From positions 1 through 64,000 of the forward strand of contig NZ_MQUQ01000015.1 of the NCBI RefSeq assembly GCF_001953865.1: a DNA stretch of 64,000 bases. Reading direction: 5' to 3'. Position 1 is the stretch's first letter. Each line of letters opens with the position of its first letter. A program made the position numbers and the translations under genes. Source of the DNA: Amycolatopsis coloradensis (GTDB lineage: Bacteria; Actinomycetota; Actinomycetes; Mycobacteriales; Pseudonocardiaceae). Below, in pieces: positions 1 through 7,996 of the stretch. The notes beneath the pieces were generated by a model, which ran no database searches, was not told the origin of the DNA, and worked only from the letters and a program-made list of their open reading frames with translations.

Positions 1-145
1 CATCTGCACACGATCATGAAAAAGATCCGCAGGACACGCCCTAGGCGCTGCCGGAACAAGTACGCGGGCGAGCACGGTGACCCCGTTCGCCGAACTCGCG
101 TGTTTGGAGACGTAACTCGTGAGTGCGGGGTTTGAGCCAAGACAA
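1..145. other. left edge, no gene recognised
   Basis: No convincing gene is visible. An ATG-led reading frame at 16-135 would give a very basic 39-residue peptide, but it has no ribosome binding site and no recognisable content, so I do not call it. The first 45 bases could be the edge of a repeated or mobile sequence continuing to the left, but nothing in the window proves this. Confidence 0.3.
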
Positions 146-171
146 GGGCCCCCACGCGAACGCGGGGACCC
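146..171 (-). terminator. hairpin downstream of the TetR gene
   Basis: An 11-bp stem closed by a four-base loop that reads UUCG in minus-strand RNA. Two stem positions are A-C mismatches on the plus strand but become G-U pairs on the minus strand, so the hairpin is fully paired only in a minus-strand transcript. It probably ends the TetR transcript that stops at 304. The 172-303 stretch between them contains a T-arm-like hairpin but no complete tRNA. Confidence 0.55.
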
Positions 172-303
172 TTCGGACCTGGCCCGGCTCGAACGGGCAG
201 CCTCCCCCTCCGACCGCGGAGGCACCCTTACCGGGTAGGCGCGCCTAGGGCAGGTTCGTGGCAAATGCTAGGCGACGGTCTCGGCTCAAGCGAACGTCTT
301 TTC

Positions 304-951
304 TCAGTGACGAAGCGATCGAGAGCCGCTGTCCGGTGCGGTGTCGGCGGGAAGTGGTTCGCCTTGGTCGGCGCGCAGGCCGTCGAGGGAGATGCGTAGC
401 GACCGGCGCCACAGCTGTGGGCGGCACTCGTCGGTGAGCTGGACGGCGTGGCCCAGTGAGACCAGCAGGAGCAGCAGGTCGTCAGCGGTCACGCCGGGAC
501 GCAGCAGTTCCGCCGCGGTGGCGCGGGCGCACAGTTCCTCGATGACGACCCGGAGCCGCTGTAGACCGTCCAAATCGGGGTCCGCCCAGGTCAGGGCGAA
601 TTTCTCCATCATCGCGCGATGGTGGACGCAGCCGGTCAGCGCCTGCTCGTAGAAGTCGGTCAGTGCCGCCCAGGGGTCCTCGGCGTCGACCGCCGCCTGA
701 CGCGCGGACTCCGCCCATTCCGAGAAGTCCTTGCGCAGGACCGTGTGGATGAGATCTTCCTTCTTCGGAAAATGCCGGTAGAGGGTGCCCATGCCGACCC
801 CGCCGCGGCGGGCGATCTCGCGTACGTCCACCGCGGTGCCCTGCTCGGCGAGCACTTCGGCGGCGGCCTCGATGATCGCTTCCCGGTTACGGATCGCGTC
901 CACGCGCGGCGCGCGGCGCCGGGTGGGGCTTTCCGGTTCAGCCACTGCCAT
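304..951 (-). CDS. TetR family transcriptional regulator
   Basis: A 215-residue repressor-type DNA-binding protein. The N-terminal helix-turn-helix (about residues 20-70) carries the usual VREIARRGGVGMGTLYRHFP pattern of the TetR family, followed by an all-helical ligand-binding domain resembling SbtR-type C-termini. It is divergent from a nitroreductase-family gene that starts 90 bp away, and the region between contains two near-identical inverted repeats. I infer that it represses both itself and that gene, with a small molecule as inducer. The ligand cannot be read from the sequence. Confidence 0.9.
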   Translation of the reverse strand: MAVAEPESPTRRRAPRVDAIRNREAIIEAAAEVLAEQGTAVDVREIARRGGVGMGTLYRHFPKKEDLIHTVLRKDFSEWAESARQAAVDAEDPWAALTDFYEQALTGCVHHRAMMEKFALTWADPDLDGLQRLRVVIEELCARATAAELLRPGVTADDLLLLLVSLGHAVQLTDECRPQLWRRSLRISLDGLRADQGEPLPADTAPDSGSRSLRH

Positions 952-974
952 GCGGCCGAGCTTACCGGCCTATG

Positions 975-1022
975 CGGAGCATGCGCTCCGCTAGCCGTGC
1001 TAATTTCAGGAGCAAGTGCTCC
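975..1022. promoter_or_regulatory. twin TetR-type operators in divergent promoter
   Basis: Two copies of the inverted repeat GGAGC-N4-GCTCC lie at 976-989 (GGAGCATGCGCTCC) and 1009-1022 (GGAGCAAGTGCTCC). Their starts are 33 bp apart, close to three helical turns, so two dimers would sit on the same face of the helix. The position between the TetR gene and the nitroreductase gene makes them the likely operators of that regulator. Confidence 0.7.
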
Positions 1023-1041
1023 GGATAGCGAAGGGGATCTC

Positions 1042-1542
1042 ATGACCGACCAGTCCACGACCGAGGCCGTCACCGGCTGGAACGAACGGATCATCGCCGA
1101 GGTCCGAGCGAACGCCGGGTACGCGGCGTGGAGCAGCGACGACGAATTCGCCGCGGGTCGCCCCGTCCCGCCTCGGATCCCCGGCTTCGACGAGCAAGGC
1201 ATGCCGCTGATCTTGGTGCGCCACATCGGGGCCAAGACCGGGCACGAGCGGATCAGCCCCTTGTTCTATCAACCGGTCGGCGATGGCTGGGCCGTCTTCG
1301 GGACCTACGGCGGCAGCCCGCGTCATCCGGTCTGGTACCGCAATCTCATGGCGAACCCGCGGACCACGGTCGAGGTGGGTACGGAGGAGGTGCCGGTCGT
1401 GGCACGCCTCGCGCAGGGCGCGGAACGTGAGCGGATCTGGGCGGAACAGGTGGCGCTCGTCCCGAAGTTCGCCGAGTTCGAGGCGGCCTCCGGTAGGCAG
1501 GTCCCCGTCGTCGTGCTGGAGCGCGCCTCCACCGGGAACTGA
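1042..1542 (+). CDS. F420-dependent (DDN-type) nitroreductase family protein
   Basis: A 166-residue single-domain protein of the deazaflavin-dependent nitroreductase family. The central region contains the family signature around YGGSPRHPVWYRNLMANP and a split-barrel pattern. Such enzymes use reduced F420 to reduce nitro groups, quinones or similar compounds in the cytosol. The start is the ATG at 1042, preceded by AAGGGG. It is divergent from the TetR gene and shares its operators, which suggests induction by a toxic substrate. The substrate is unknown. Confidence 0.85.
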   Translation: MTDQSTTEAVTGWNERIIAEVRANAGYAAWSSDDEFAAGRPVPPRIPGFDEQGMPLILVRHIGAKTGHERISPLFYQPVGDGWAVFGTYGGSPRHPVWYRNLMANPRTTVEVGTEEVPVVARLAQGAERERIWAEQVALVPKFAEFEAASGRQVPVVVLERASTGN

Positions 1543-1552
1543 CCCGGATCGG

Positions 1553-2515
1553 TCAGGGGATCAGCACGAGCTTGCCGGGGGCGTGTCCGGCGATGCCGAT
1601 CTCGTGGGCCTTCGAGGCCTCGGCGAGCGGAAAGATGGAATCGACGATGACGCGCAGTGAGCCGGACCCGGCGCGTTCGACGAGGTCACCGCGGGCGGCG
1701 TCGCGGAGTTCGGCGCCCGCGTCCTCTCCCGGTCCGTAGCCGAGCCGCTTGATGCCGGTTTCGGCACGGCGAGGGCCTCCGGTGATCGAGGAGATCCGCG
1801 CGGGGTCGGCCACCAGCTCCAGCGAGACGTCGAGCGCCTCGTCGGTACCGGCGAAGTCGACCGCGGCGGTGACCCCCTGCGGCGCGACGGCGCGCACCCT
1901 GTCGGCGAGACCAGGACCGTAGGCGACGGGGAAGGCGCCGAGATCACGCAGCAGCGCGTGATTGCGCTCGGCGGCGGTGGCGATCACCGTCGCGCCCTGA
2001 GCGGCGGCCAGTTGCACGGCCATCAGGCCGACCCCGCCCGAACCGCCGTGGACGAGCACCGTGTCACCTTCACCCACGCCGGCGGCGTGCAGCGCGTGGA
2101 CCGCGGTGGTGCCGGTCAGGATCAGCGATCCGGCTTCCGCCCATCCGAGCCCGGCGGGCTTGCCGATGATCGAGGTGGCCGGAGCGGTGACGTAGTCGGC
2201 GTAGGCGGCCGTCACGGGATAGACGACGACCTCGTCCCCGACCCGCACGCCGGTGACGTCCGCACCGACCTCGGTGACGACGCCCGCGCACTCGAGACCG
2301 ATCGAGGGCATCGAAGCGGCGATCCCGGCGGCGTCCTTGTGGTCGTCGTCCACGTCGTGGAAGGCCCCGCTGTAAAGCTTCCAGTCGATCGGGTTGACCC
2401 CCGCGGCCCGGACCTCGACGACCACGCCGTCGGCGGCCGCCTGCTGGATGGGTGTCTCGGTCACGGCGAGCACGTCAGGCGTGCCGTAGGCGGTCGGGCG
2501 CACGATTCTGGGCAT
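1553..2515 (-). CDS. MDR-superfamily NADP-dependent oxidoreductase
   Basis: A 320-residue protein of the medium-chain dehydrogenase/reductase family, quinone oxidoreductase branch. The N-terminal GroES-like domain has AGVNPIDWK, and the Rossmann domain has the nucleotide-binding stretch HGGSGGVG at about residue 155. The structural zinc cysteines of classical alcohol dehydrogenases are absent, as expected for quinone or enone reductases. It converges on the nitroreductase gene with a 10 bp gap and is divergent from the serine hydrolase at 2710. The substrate is not predictable. Confidence 0.88.
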   Translation of the reverse strand: MPRIVRPTAYGTPDVLAVTETPIQQAAADGVVVEVRAAGVNPIDWKLYSGAFHDVDDDHKDAAGIAASMPSIGLECAGVVTEVGADVTGVRVGDEVVVYPVTAAYADYVTAPATSIIGKPAGLGWAEAGSLILTGTTAVHALHAAGVGEGDTVLVHGGSGGVGLMAVQLAAAQGATVIATAAERNHALLRDLGAFPVAYGPGLADRVRAVAPQGVTAAVDFAGTDEALDVSLELVADPARISSITGGPRRAETGIKRLGYGPGEDAGAELRDAARGDLVERAGSGSLRVIVDSIFPLAEASKAHEIGIAGHAPGKLVLIP

Positions 2516-2709
2516 GACTGAACTCCTGTACTGAGGGGGATGTGATTGGCATATCCGCTGCCGAAGGCTTCTGGAATCCAGTATCGACGCGCCGGTTATT
2601 GATTACCAGTGCAATATCAATAAGGAGTAATTGCGTTCAACGCAAAGCACTTTGGCCGTGTCAGCGCGGTGACTGCGCCGTGTCAGCGCGGCACGCGAAC
2701 GTGGTCACC
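2516..2709. promoter_or_regulatory. divergent promoter region with palindrome and direct repeats
   Basis: This spacer between the oxidoreductase and the serine hydrolase is unusually A+T-rich around 2575-2645. It holds a perfect palindrome TTGCGTT-C-AACGCAA at 2631-2645 and two exact copies of the 15-mer gccgtgtcagcgcgg at 2655-2669 and 2677-2691, spaced 22 bp (two helical turns). These look like regulator binding sites close to the serine hydrolase start. No regulator gene lies next to them. Confidence 0.5.
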
Positions 2710-3903
2710 ATGACCAAGTCACTGAGGGGTACCAAGAACAGGATCTTCCAGCGCGCGGGGGTGACGGCGCTGGCGGCCACGCTGCTCGCGGGCGTCGCCG
2801 TGCCGACCGCGTCCGCCGCCGGACGGGATCGCCCGGAGCTGAGGCAGGCCGTCCGGGAATTCGTCGACGCCGGGTTCGCCGGGATGCAGTTGCGCGTCCG
2901 CGACGAGCGCGGCGAGTGGACCGGCAGCGCCGGAGTGCGCGAGCTGGGCGGGACCGCGAAGCCGCCGACCGACGGCCACTTCCGCGTCGGCAGCACCACG
3001 AAGAACTTCACCGCGACCCTCACGATGCAGCAGGTGGCCGACGGCAAGATCGGGCTCGACACCCCGATAGCGGGATTCCTGCCCCAGTTCGGCTTCGACA
3101 AGCGGATCACCGTGCGGATGCTGTTGCAGCACACCAGCGGGCTGTTCAACCACACCGGCGAGTATTTCCCGGACGGGACGGTCGTGCCAGGGATCCCGTG
3201 GTCGGGCCCGGAATGGGTCGCCAAGCGCTTCCACACCTACCAGCCGGAGGAGCTTGTCCGGCTGTCGCTGTCCAAGCCGCCCCGGTTCGAGCCGGGTGCG
3301 GGCTGGAGCTACTCCAACACCAACTCCGTGGTGCTCAGGCTGCTGGTCGAGAAGCTCAGCGGCCGCCCCTTCGCCGACGAACTGGACCGGCGGATCCTGC
3401 GGCCGCTGAAGCTGCGGGACACGCTGTCGCCGGGATCCTGGTCGGGGATGCCCAAGCCGTACGCCCACGCCTACTACCCCTATCAGGACGCCGGTCAGTG
3501 GAAGACGATCGACGTCACCCATCAGAACCCGTCCTGGGCCTCCGCCGCCGGGGACATGATCTCGACGACCAAGGATCTCCAGACGTACTTCTCGGCACTG
3601 CAAAGCGGCAAGCTCCTCCCCGCCTGGCTGCTGACCGAAATGCGTAAAACGCACCCGCTGAGCGAAAGCCTCTACGGCTTCTACGGCCTCGGGCAGTTCA
3701 CGCAGGACTTGGGCCCGGGCTGCCCCGGCACCATCCTCAACCACAACGGCAGCAACAACGGCTACGCGGCGCTGATGTACAGCACGCCGGACGGCGGCAA
3801 GACGCTGACCGCCTCGATCACCGCCGGCGACGTCGTGGACGCGGCGCAGAAGTTCCCCGCGGAGCTGAACAAGCTGCTCAAGACGGTGTTCTGCGGTAAG
3901 TGA
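2710..3903 (+). CDS. secreted S12-family serine hydrolase, DD-carboxypeptidase-like
   Basis: A 397-residue exported protein. Residues 1-37 form a signal peptide ending near ASAA. The mature part matches the S12 family of D-alanyl-D-alanine carboxypeptidases and class C beta-lactamases: the SxxK motif is S95-T-T-K98, the YxN motif is in YSNTNS, and HNG near the C-terminus replaces the KTG triad. The order and spacing resemble the Streptomyces R61 DD-peptidase. A role in peptidoglycan trimming or hydrolysis of a D-amino-acid ester or amide is likely. I chose the ATG at 2710 because it gives a clean signal peptide; an in-frame GTG at 2701 is an alternative. Confidence 0.88.
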   Translation: MTKSLRGTKNRIFQRAGVTALAATLLAGVAVPTASAAGRDRPELRQAVREFVDAGFAGMQLRVRDERGEWTGSAGVRELGGTAKPPTDGHFRVGSTTKNFTATLTMQQVADGKIGLDTPIAGFLPQFGFDKRITVRMLLQHTSGLFNHTGEYFPDGTVVPGIPWSGPEWVAKRFHTYQPEELVRLSLSKPPRFEPGAGWSYSNTNSVVLRLLVEKLSGRPFADELDRRILRPLKLRDTLSPGSWSGMPKPYAHAYYPYQDAGQWKTIDVTHQNPSWASAAGDMISTTKDLQTYFSALQSGKLLPAWLLTEMRKTHPLSESLYGFYGLGQFTQDLGPGCPGTILNHNGSNNGYAALMYSTPDGGKTLTASITAGDVVDAAQKFPAELNKLLKTVFCGK

Positions 3904-3950
3904 AAGAACCGAAATAGTGCAGAAGCCGACCACGACGGCAACCTGGTGAA

Positions 3951-4412
3951 CTACTTCACGCCGAGCGCGCCGTAGTTCCGGACGAAGGCGGTCAGCAGCC
4001 GGGCGAACTCGTGGCGGTCTTCGTCCGGCCAGTCCGCCATCGCCTCGGCGAACACCGAACGGCGGAACTCGTGCATGCGCGTCACCTCGGCGCGTCCGCT
4101 TTCGGTGAGCACGAGGACGGCGCGGCGGCCGTCACGCTGATCGGCTTCACGCCGGAGGAAGCCGCCCTCGACGGCCCTCGCGACCAGACGGCTCGCGCGC
4201 GGCTGGTCGATGGTCAGCGCCGCCGCGAGGCTGGTGACCGTGCCCGGCTCACCGCTCTCCACGGCCGCCTCGACGGCGTCGAGCAGTCCCTGAACGGCCT
4301 GGTCCGGCATCGATTCGGCCCGATCGCGGGCGAGTTTCGACAGCGAACGCCTCGCCTGGCTCCGCCGGATGGCGATCATCGCGCGTTCCACGTCCGCCAC
4401 GGCGTCCGTCAT
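3951..4412 (-). CDS. MarR family transcriptional regulator
   Basis: A 153-residue winged-helix protein. The DNA-binding core at about residues 55-110 includes TSLAAALTIDQPRASRLVAR and the wing motif DQRDGRRAVLVLTESG. MarR proteins bind DNA as dimers and release it when bound by phenolic or oxidative ligands. It is divergent from the extradiol dioxygenase gene at 4631, a pairing known for aromatic-compound and quinone responses, so control of that gene is the natural inference. Confidence 0.9.
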   Translation of the reverse strand: MTDAVADVERAMIAIRRSQARRSLSKLARDRAESMPDQAVQGLLDAVEAAVESGEPGTVTSLAAALTIDQPRASRLVARAVEGGFLRREADQRDGRRAVLVLTESGRAEVTRMHEFRRSVFAEAMADWPDEDRHEFARLLTAFVRNYGALGVK

Positions 4413-4603
4413 TGCTCACCCTCACCGAATGCATGGACTTTGACATGTAGTTGCCGCCAGCATGAAGGAGTATCCCCGAAACCGATCGGCTTCTCGACCG
4501 GATCCTCTCCGTCGAGGCGCTGACCCGCCGCCCTTGACAGGGCCTCAACGCGATCATCGCCCAGGAATAAGTCGGAACACCACGGCGTCGTCTATCCTAG
4601 TAG

Positions 4604-4615
4604 TTGAAAGTTCAA
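4604..4615. promoter_or_regulatory. candidate MarR operator
   Basis: The inverted repeat TTGAA-AG-TTCAA lies 16 bp upstream of the dioxygenase start, in an A+T-rich pocket. A shorter match, TAGTTG, recurs at 4448-4453 near the MarR gene and at 4601-4606. This arrangement suits a repressor acting on both divergent genes. Confidence 0.5.
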
Positions 4616-4630
4616 ACACCTGGAGCTGAC

Positions 4631-5401
4631 ATGACCCCGGTGCTTTACCTCAGCCACGGCGCACCGCCGCTCGCCGACGACGCCACCTGGACCCGGCAGC
4701 TCGCCGGCTGGTCGGCGGACCTCGAAAAGCCGAAGGCGATCCTCGTCGTCTCCGCGCACTGGGAAGAGGCGCCGCTGACCCTCGGCGCCACCACGACGGT
4801 TCCGCTGGTCTATGACTTCTGGGGCTTCCCCGACCGCTACTACCAGGTGAAATACGCCGCGCCCGGCGCTCCCGAACTGGCGGACAAGGTGCGGAAACTC
4901 CTGCGCTCGACACGGACACCCGTTCACGACGCGCCCGCCCGCGGCCTCGACCACGGCGCGTACGTCCCGCTCGTGGAGATGTACCCGGACGCCGACCTCC
5001 CGGTGCTCCAGGTGTCCATGCCGTCGCTGGACCCGCGCGATCTGTTCGACCTCGGCCGCAAACTCGCGCCGCTGCGTGACGAAGGCGTGCTGATCATCGG
5101 CAGCGGCTTCTTCACGCACAACCTGAGCGCGCTGAGCCAGACCGAAGGCACCGATGGCGCGCCGCCGTCGTGGTCGAGCGAATTCGACCACTGGGGTGCG
5201 GAAACCCTCCGTGAGGGCGACCTCGACGCGTTGCTGGACTTCCAGCACAAGGCACCGGCCGCGGCCATCGCGCACCCCAGGATCGAGCACTTCGCGCCGC
5301 TGTTCGTCTCGCTCGGCGCGAGTTCGTCCGAAGGGAAAGGCGAGACCGTCATCGACGGCTACTGGCACGGCCTCGCCAAACGCTCCCTCCAGTTCGACTA
5401 G
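4631..5401 (+). CDS. class III extradiol dioxygenase (LigB/DODA-type)
   Basis: A 256-residue protein of the LigB/YgiD family of extradiol ring-cleaving dioxygenases. The metal-binding and catalytic histidines appear in SHGAPPL near the N-terminus, in VVSAHWE, and in RGLDHGAYVPL, followed by IIGSGFFTHNL. Such enzymes use non-haem iron or zinc to open catechol-like rings; related members act on DOPA or on unknown quinols. The ATG at 4631 follows GGAG at 4622. It is convergent with, and overlaps by four bases, the MFS gene. Confidence 0.88.
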   Translation: MTPVLYLSHGAPPLADDATWTRQLAGWSADLEKPKAILVVSAHWEEAPLTLGATTTVPLVYDFWGFPDRYYQVKYAAPGAPELADKVRKLLRSTRTPVHDAPARGLDHGAYVPLVEMYPDADLPVLQVSMPSLDPRDLFDLGRKLAPLRDEGVLIIGSGFFTHNLSALSQTEGTDGAPPSWSSEFDHWGAETLREGDLDALLDFQHKAPAAAIAHPRIEHFAPLFVSLGASSSEGKGETVIDGYWHGLAKRSLQFD

Positions 5402-6564
5402 CGGGACCGGAGCACTCCGGCGCCCGCCACCAGCCCGAGCGCCAGCAGCGTGACCAGCCCGAAGGACACCGTCAGCGACGTCAGGTCGGCGATCCCGCCG
5501 ATCAGCGACGGCGCGACGAGCCCGGACGAATAGGTGATGGTCGCGACGCCCGCGATCGACTGACTCGGCGTCGGCCCGCTGCGTCCAGCCGCCGCGAAGG
5601 CGAGTGGCACGACGACGGAGACGCCGAGCCCGATCAACGCGAATCCGGCCATCGCCAGCACCGGATGCGCGGCCAGCACGACCAGCAGCCCGCCCGCCGT
5701 CGCGAGGACACCGCCCGCGCGGACCGTGTTGACCGAGCCGAAGCGCCTCACCAGCGCGTCACCGGAGAGGCGGGCCACCGCCATCGTGCAGGTGAACGCG
5801 GTGGTCGACGCTGCCGCGATGCCCGGCGACGTGCCGAGGACGTCACGCAGGTAGACGGCGGACCAGTCCAGGCTCGCGCCTTCGGCGAAGACAGCGCAGA
5901 ACGCGATGGCGCCGATGATCACGGCCGACTTCGGCGGCAACGCGAACCTCGGCGGCGGGTTCTCGTCGGGCGCGCTGCGGACGTCGAGCACGCCCTGGCA
6001 GATGAGCGCTCCGGCGACGGTGAGCACGGCGGACGCGATCGCCAGATGCACGCGAGCGTCCAGCGCGGCGTGCGCGGCGAGCGCTCCGGCGGCGGATCCC
6101 ACGAGCGCGCCCGTGGTCCACATACCGTGCAGCCCCGACATGACCGACTTGCCCATCTTCTCCTCGACGTCGACGCCGAGGGCGTTCATCAGCACGTCCG
6201 AGGTACCCGCGGCGGTGCCGAAGACGAAGAGCGCGGCACACAGGGCGACGAGGTTTCCCGCGAGGGAAGGGAGGATCAGCGCCAGCGTCCAGTACGCGAG
6301 CAGGATCCGCAGCCCCTGGCGGCCGCCGAGGCGATGCCCGATGCGTGCCGCGAGCGGCATGGTGAGCGAGGCACCGATGGCGGGGAAGGCGAGCGCGAGA
6401 CCGAGCTGGCCCGCGCTGATCCCCGCGTGTTCCTGGATCCACGGGATCCGGGTGGCGAAACTGCCGGTCACCGCGCCGTGCACGGCGAAGATGGCGGCGA
6501 TGGCGACCCGCGCCTGCCGTACCCGCCGCGTCGGCCCGGCGACGGTTTCCACTGCGTTACTCAC
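5398..6564 (-). CDS. MFS transporter
   Basis: A membrane protein of about 388 residues with twelve predicted hydrophobic segments and the major facilitator fold; it resembles the sugar- or drug-exporting YbjJ-like group. I prefer the GTG at 6564, which has GGGGG just upstream, over the GTG at 6600, because the latter lies almost on the operator at 6611-6631. It is divergent from a ROK-family regulator, which suggests control by a sugar-derived ligand and a role in carbohydrate or metabolite transport. Confidence 0.82.
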   Translation of the reverse strand: MSNAVETVAGPTRRVRQARVAIAAIFAVHGAVTGSFATRIPWIQEHAGISAGQLGLALAFPAIGASLTMPLAARIGHRLGGRQGLRILLAYWTLALILPSLAGNLVALCAALFVFGTAAGTSDVLMNALGVDVEEKMGKSVMSGLHGMWTTGALVGSAAGALAAHAALDARVHLAIASAVLTVAGALICQGVLDVRSAPDENPPPRFALPPKSAVIIGAIAFCAVFAEGASLDWSAVYLRDVLGTSPGIAAASTTAFTCTMAVARLSGDALVRRFGSVNTVRAGGVLATAGGLLVVLAAHPVLAMAGFALIGLGVSVVVPLAFAAAGRSGPTPSQSIAGVATITYSSGLVAPSLIGGIADLTSLTVSFGLVTLLALGLVAGAGVLRSR

Positions 6565-6610
6565 TGGGCCCCCAAGGTCCACAAGACGATTCGACGGCAC
6601 TAGCGTAAAC

Positions 6611-6631
6611 TATCAGGAAGGGAACCTGATA
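6611..6631. promoter_or_regulatory. operator between MFS and ROK genes
   Basis: A perfect 7-bp inverted repeat, TATCAGG-N7-CCTGATA, sits in the only A+T-rich stretch between the two divergent genes. Half-sites spaced by about one and a half helical turns are typical for dimeric repressors, so this is the probable site of the adjacent ROK protein, controlling both genes. Confidence 0.65.
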
Positions 6632-6654
6632 ATTAATTCTGGGAGGATCTGCCG

Positions 6655-7848
6655 GTGAGTGTCATCCGGACGCCGTCCGCCTCCCCGAGCACGGCGCGGG
6701 CCATCAACGACCGTCTCGCCCTCGACCTGCTCCAGCGAGAGGGCTCGCTGACGGCCGCACAGCTCAAGACGTTGACCGGGCTCTCCCGGCCGACGATCGC
6801 CGACCTCGTCGAACGCCTTCAGGACGCCGGGCTGATCTCCATCGTCGGCGAAGCGGGCGCCGAACGCCGCGGGCCGAACGCGAAGCTGTACGGCATCGTC
6901 GCCGAACGCGCGTACCTCGCCGGTCTCGACGTCCGCACGCACGGCATGGCCGTTTCGGTCGCGGACCTGCTGGGACAGACCCGCGCGAAGGCCTCGGTGC
7001 CGTTCGACCTGGATGTCGACACCGACGTGGCCGTCGAGCGCGCGATCGCCCTGCTGGCGGCGACCACCGCCGAGGCGGGCGCGACCACCCTGAACACGAT
7101 CGCCGTCGGCGCGCCCGGTCTGGTCGACCCGGCGACCGGCGGCTTGCGGCCCGCCGGGGGATTGCCCGCGTGGCACGGAAAACTCGTCGTCGAACTCCGG
7201 CGACGGCTGGGCGTCCCGGTGCTGCTGGAGAACGAGGTCAACCTCGCGGCCGCGGCCGAACAACGGCTCGGCGCCGCCCGCGACCGGGACACGTTCGTCC
7301 TGCTGTGGCTCGGTTTCGGTGTCGGCGCGGCCGTCGTCCTCGACGGTTCGCTGCGGCGGGGCGCGTCGGGTGGGGCGGGGGAGATCGGGTTCCTGCCGAC
7401 GCTGGGACCCGGACGGCTTCCGACGGCGACCGACTGCGACGGCGGCTTCCACACCCTGGCGGGCAGTGCCGCGATCTGCGAACTGGCCCGCGAAAACGGC
7501 ATCCCGGCTTCGTCCGCCGACAACGCCGCCGCGGCCGCGGCGGCCGTGAAACACGCGATCGAAACCAGCTCGGAGAGGTTCCTGGAGATCGTCGCGGAGC
7601 GGATCGCGATCGGCGCGGCCGCGGTCACGGCGGTGCTGGATCCGGGCTGCGTCGTACTCGGCGGCGAAATCGGCCGCGCGGGCGGCGACGCGCTGGCGGC
7701 CGGGGTGAGCCGTCGGCTCGCGGAGATCTCGCCACTGCGGACCGAAGTGCGGGCGGGGACCGTCGGCGGGGGCGCGGTGCTGGAGGGTGCGGTGCTGACC
7801 GCGATGGGCGCGGCCCAGGACGCGCTGTTCACGCCGGGCTCGGACTGA
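6655..7848 (+). CDS. ROK family transcriptional regulator
   Basis: A 397-residue protein with an N-terminal winged helix-turn-helix (residues 15-75, including LTGLSRPTIADLVERLQDAG) and a C-terminal ROK sugar-kinase-like fold. The phosphate-binding region is recognisable in WLGFGVGAAVVLDG, but the usual CxCGxxGC zinc-binding cluster of ROK proteins is missing; only one cysteine remains in ATDCDGG. It therefore probably senses a ligand without the zinc site or has changed its ligand. The GTG at 6655 follows GGGAGGA. It is divergent from the MFS gene. Confidence 0.88.
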   Translation: MSVIRTPSASPSTARAINDRLALDLLQREGSLTAAQLKTLTGLSRPTIADLVERLQDAGLISIVGEAGAERRGPNAKLYGIVAERAYLAGLDVRTHGMAVSVADLLGQTRAKASVPFDLDVDTDVAVERAIALLAATTAEAGATTLNTIAVGAPGLVDPATGGLRPAGGLPAWHGKLVVELRRRLGVPVLLENEVNLAAAAEQRLGAARDRDTFVLLWLGFGVGAAVVLDGSLRRGASGGAGEIGFLPTLGPGRLPTATDCDGGFHTLAGSAAICELARENGIPASSADNAAAAAAAVKHAIETSSERFLEIVAERIAIGAAAVTAVLDPGCVVLGGEIGRAGGDALAAGVSRRLAEISPLRTEVRAGTVGGGAVLEGAVLTAMGAAQDALFTPGSD

Positions 7849-7893
7849 CCTCGGCTGATGTTCCCGCCACGATTTGCGAGACAGCTCTCCTCA

Positions 7894-7920
7894 AGTACAT
7901 GAAGGGGACCTTCGTGTACT
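7894..7920. repeat. hairpin carrying the GGGACCTT motif
   Basis: A 12-bp stem (AGTACAtGAAGG paired with CCTTCgTGTACT, one T-G wobble) with a three-base loop between the ROK gene and the repeat-protein gene. It contains the GGGGACCTT motif that recurs in intergenic hairpins at 17646-17681 and 63667-63711 in this window. Confidence 0.55.
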
Positions 7921-7930
7921 CACGACACAA

Positions 7931-7961
7931 AGCGGGCCCGGGAGTGATTCCCGGGCCCGCT
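7931..7961. terminator. bidirectional terminator hairpin
   Basis: A perfect 13-bp G+C-rich stem AGCGGGCCCGGGA / TCCCGGGCCCGCT with a five-base loop. It lies between the convergent ends of the ROK regulator and the large repeat-protein gene and can serve both strands. There is no long U tract, which is usual for actinomycetes. Confidence 0.8.
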
Positions 7962-7996
7962 TCGGTTCATTCAGTGGCGCTAGCCGACTGGCAGGG

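Noticed and set aside
1..45. End of an insertion sequence
   Set aside because: The sequence resembles IS termini near a CTAG target, but only one end is visible and no transposase or matching repeat is in the window.
175..263. tRNA gene on the minus strand
   Set aside because: A good T-arm (GCCCG-TTCGAGC-CGGGC) and a nearly paired acceptor stem can be drawn, but no proper D-arm or seven-base anticodon loop with U33 fits between them, so a functional tRNA is not supported.
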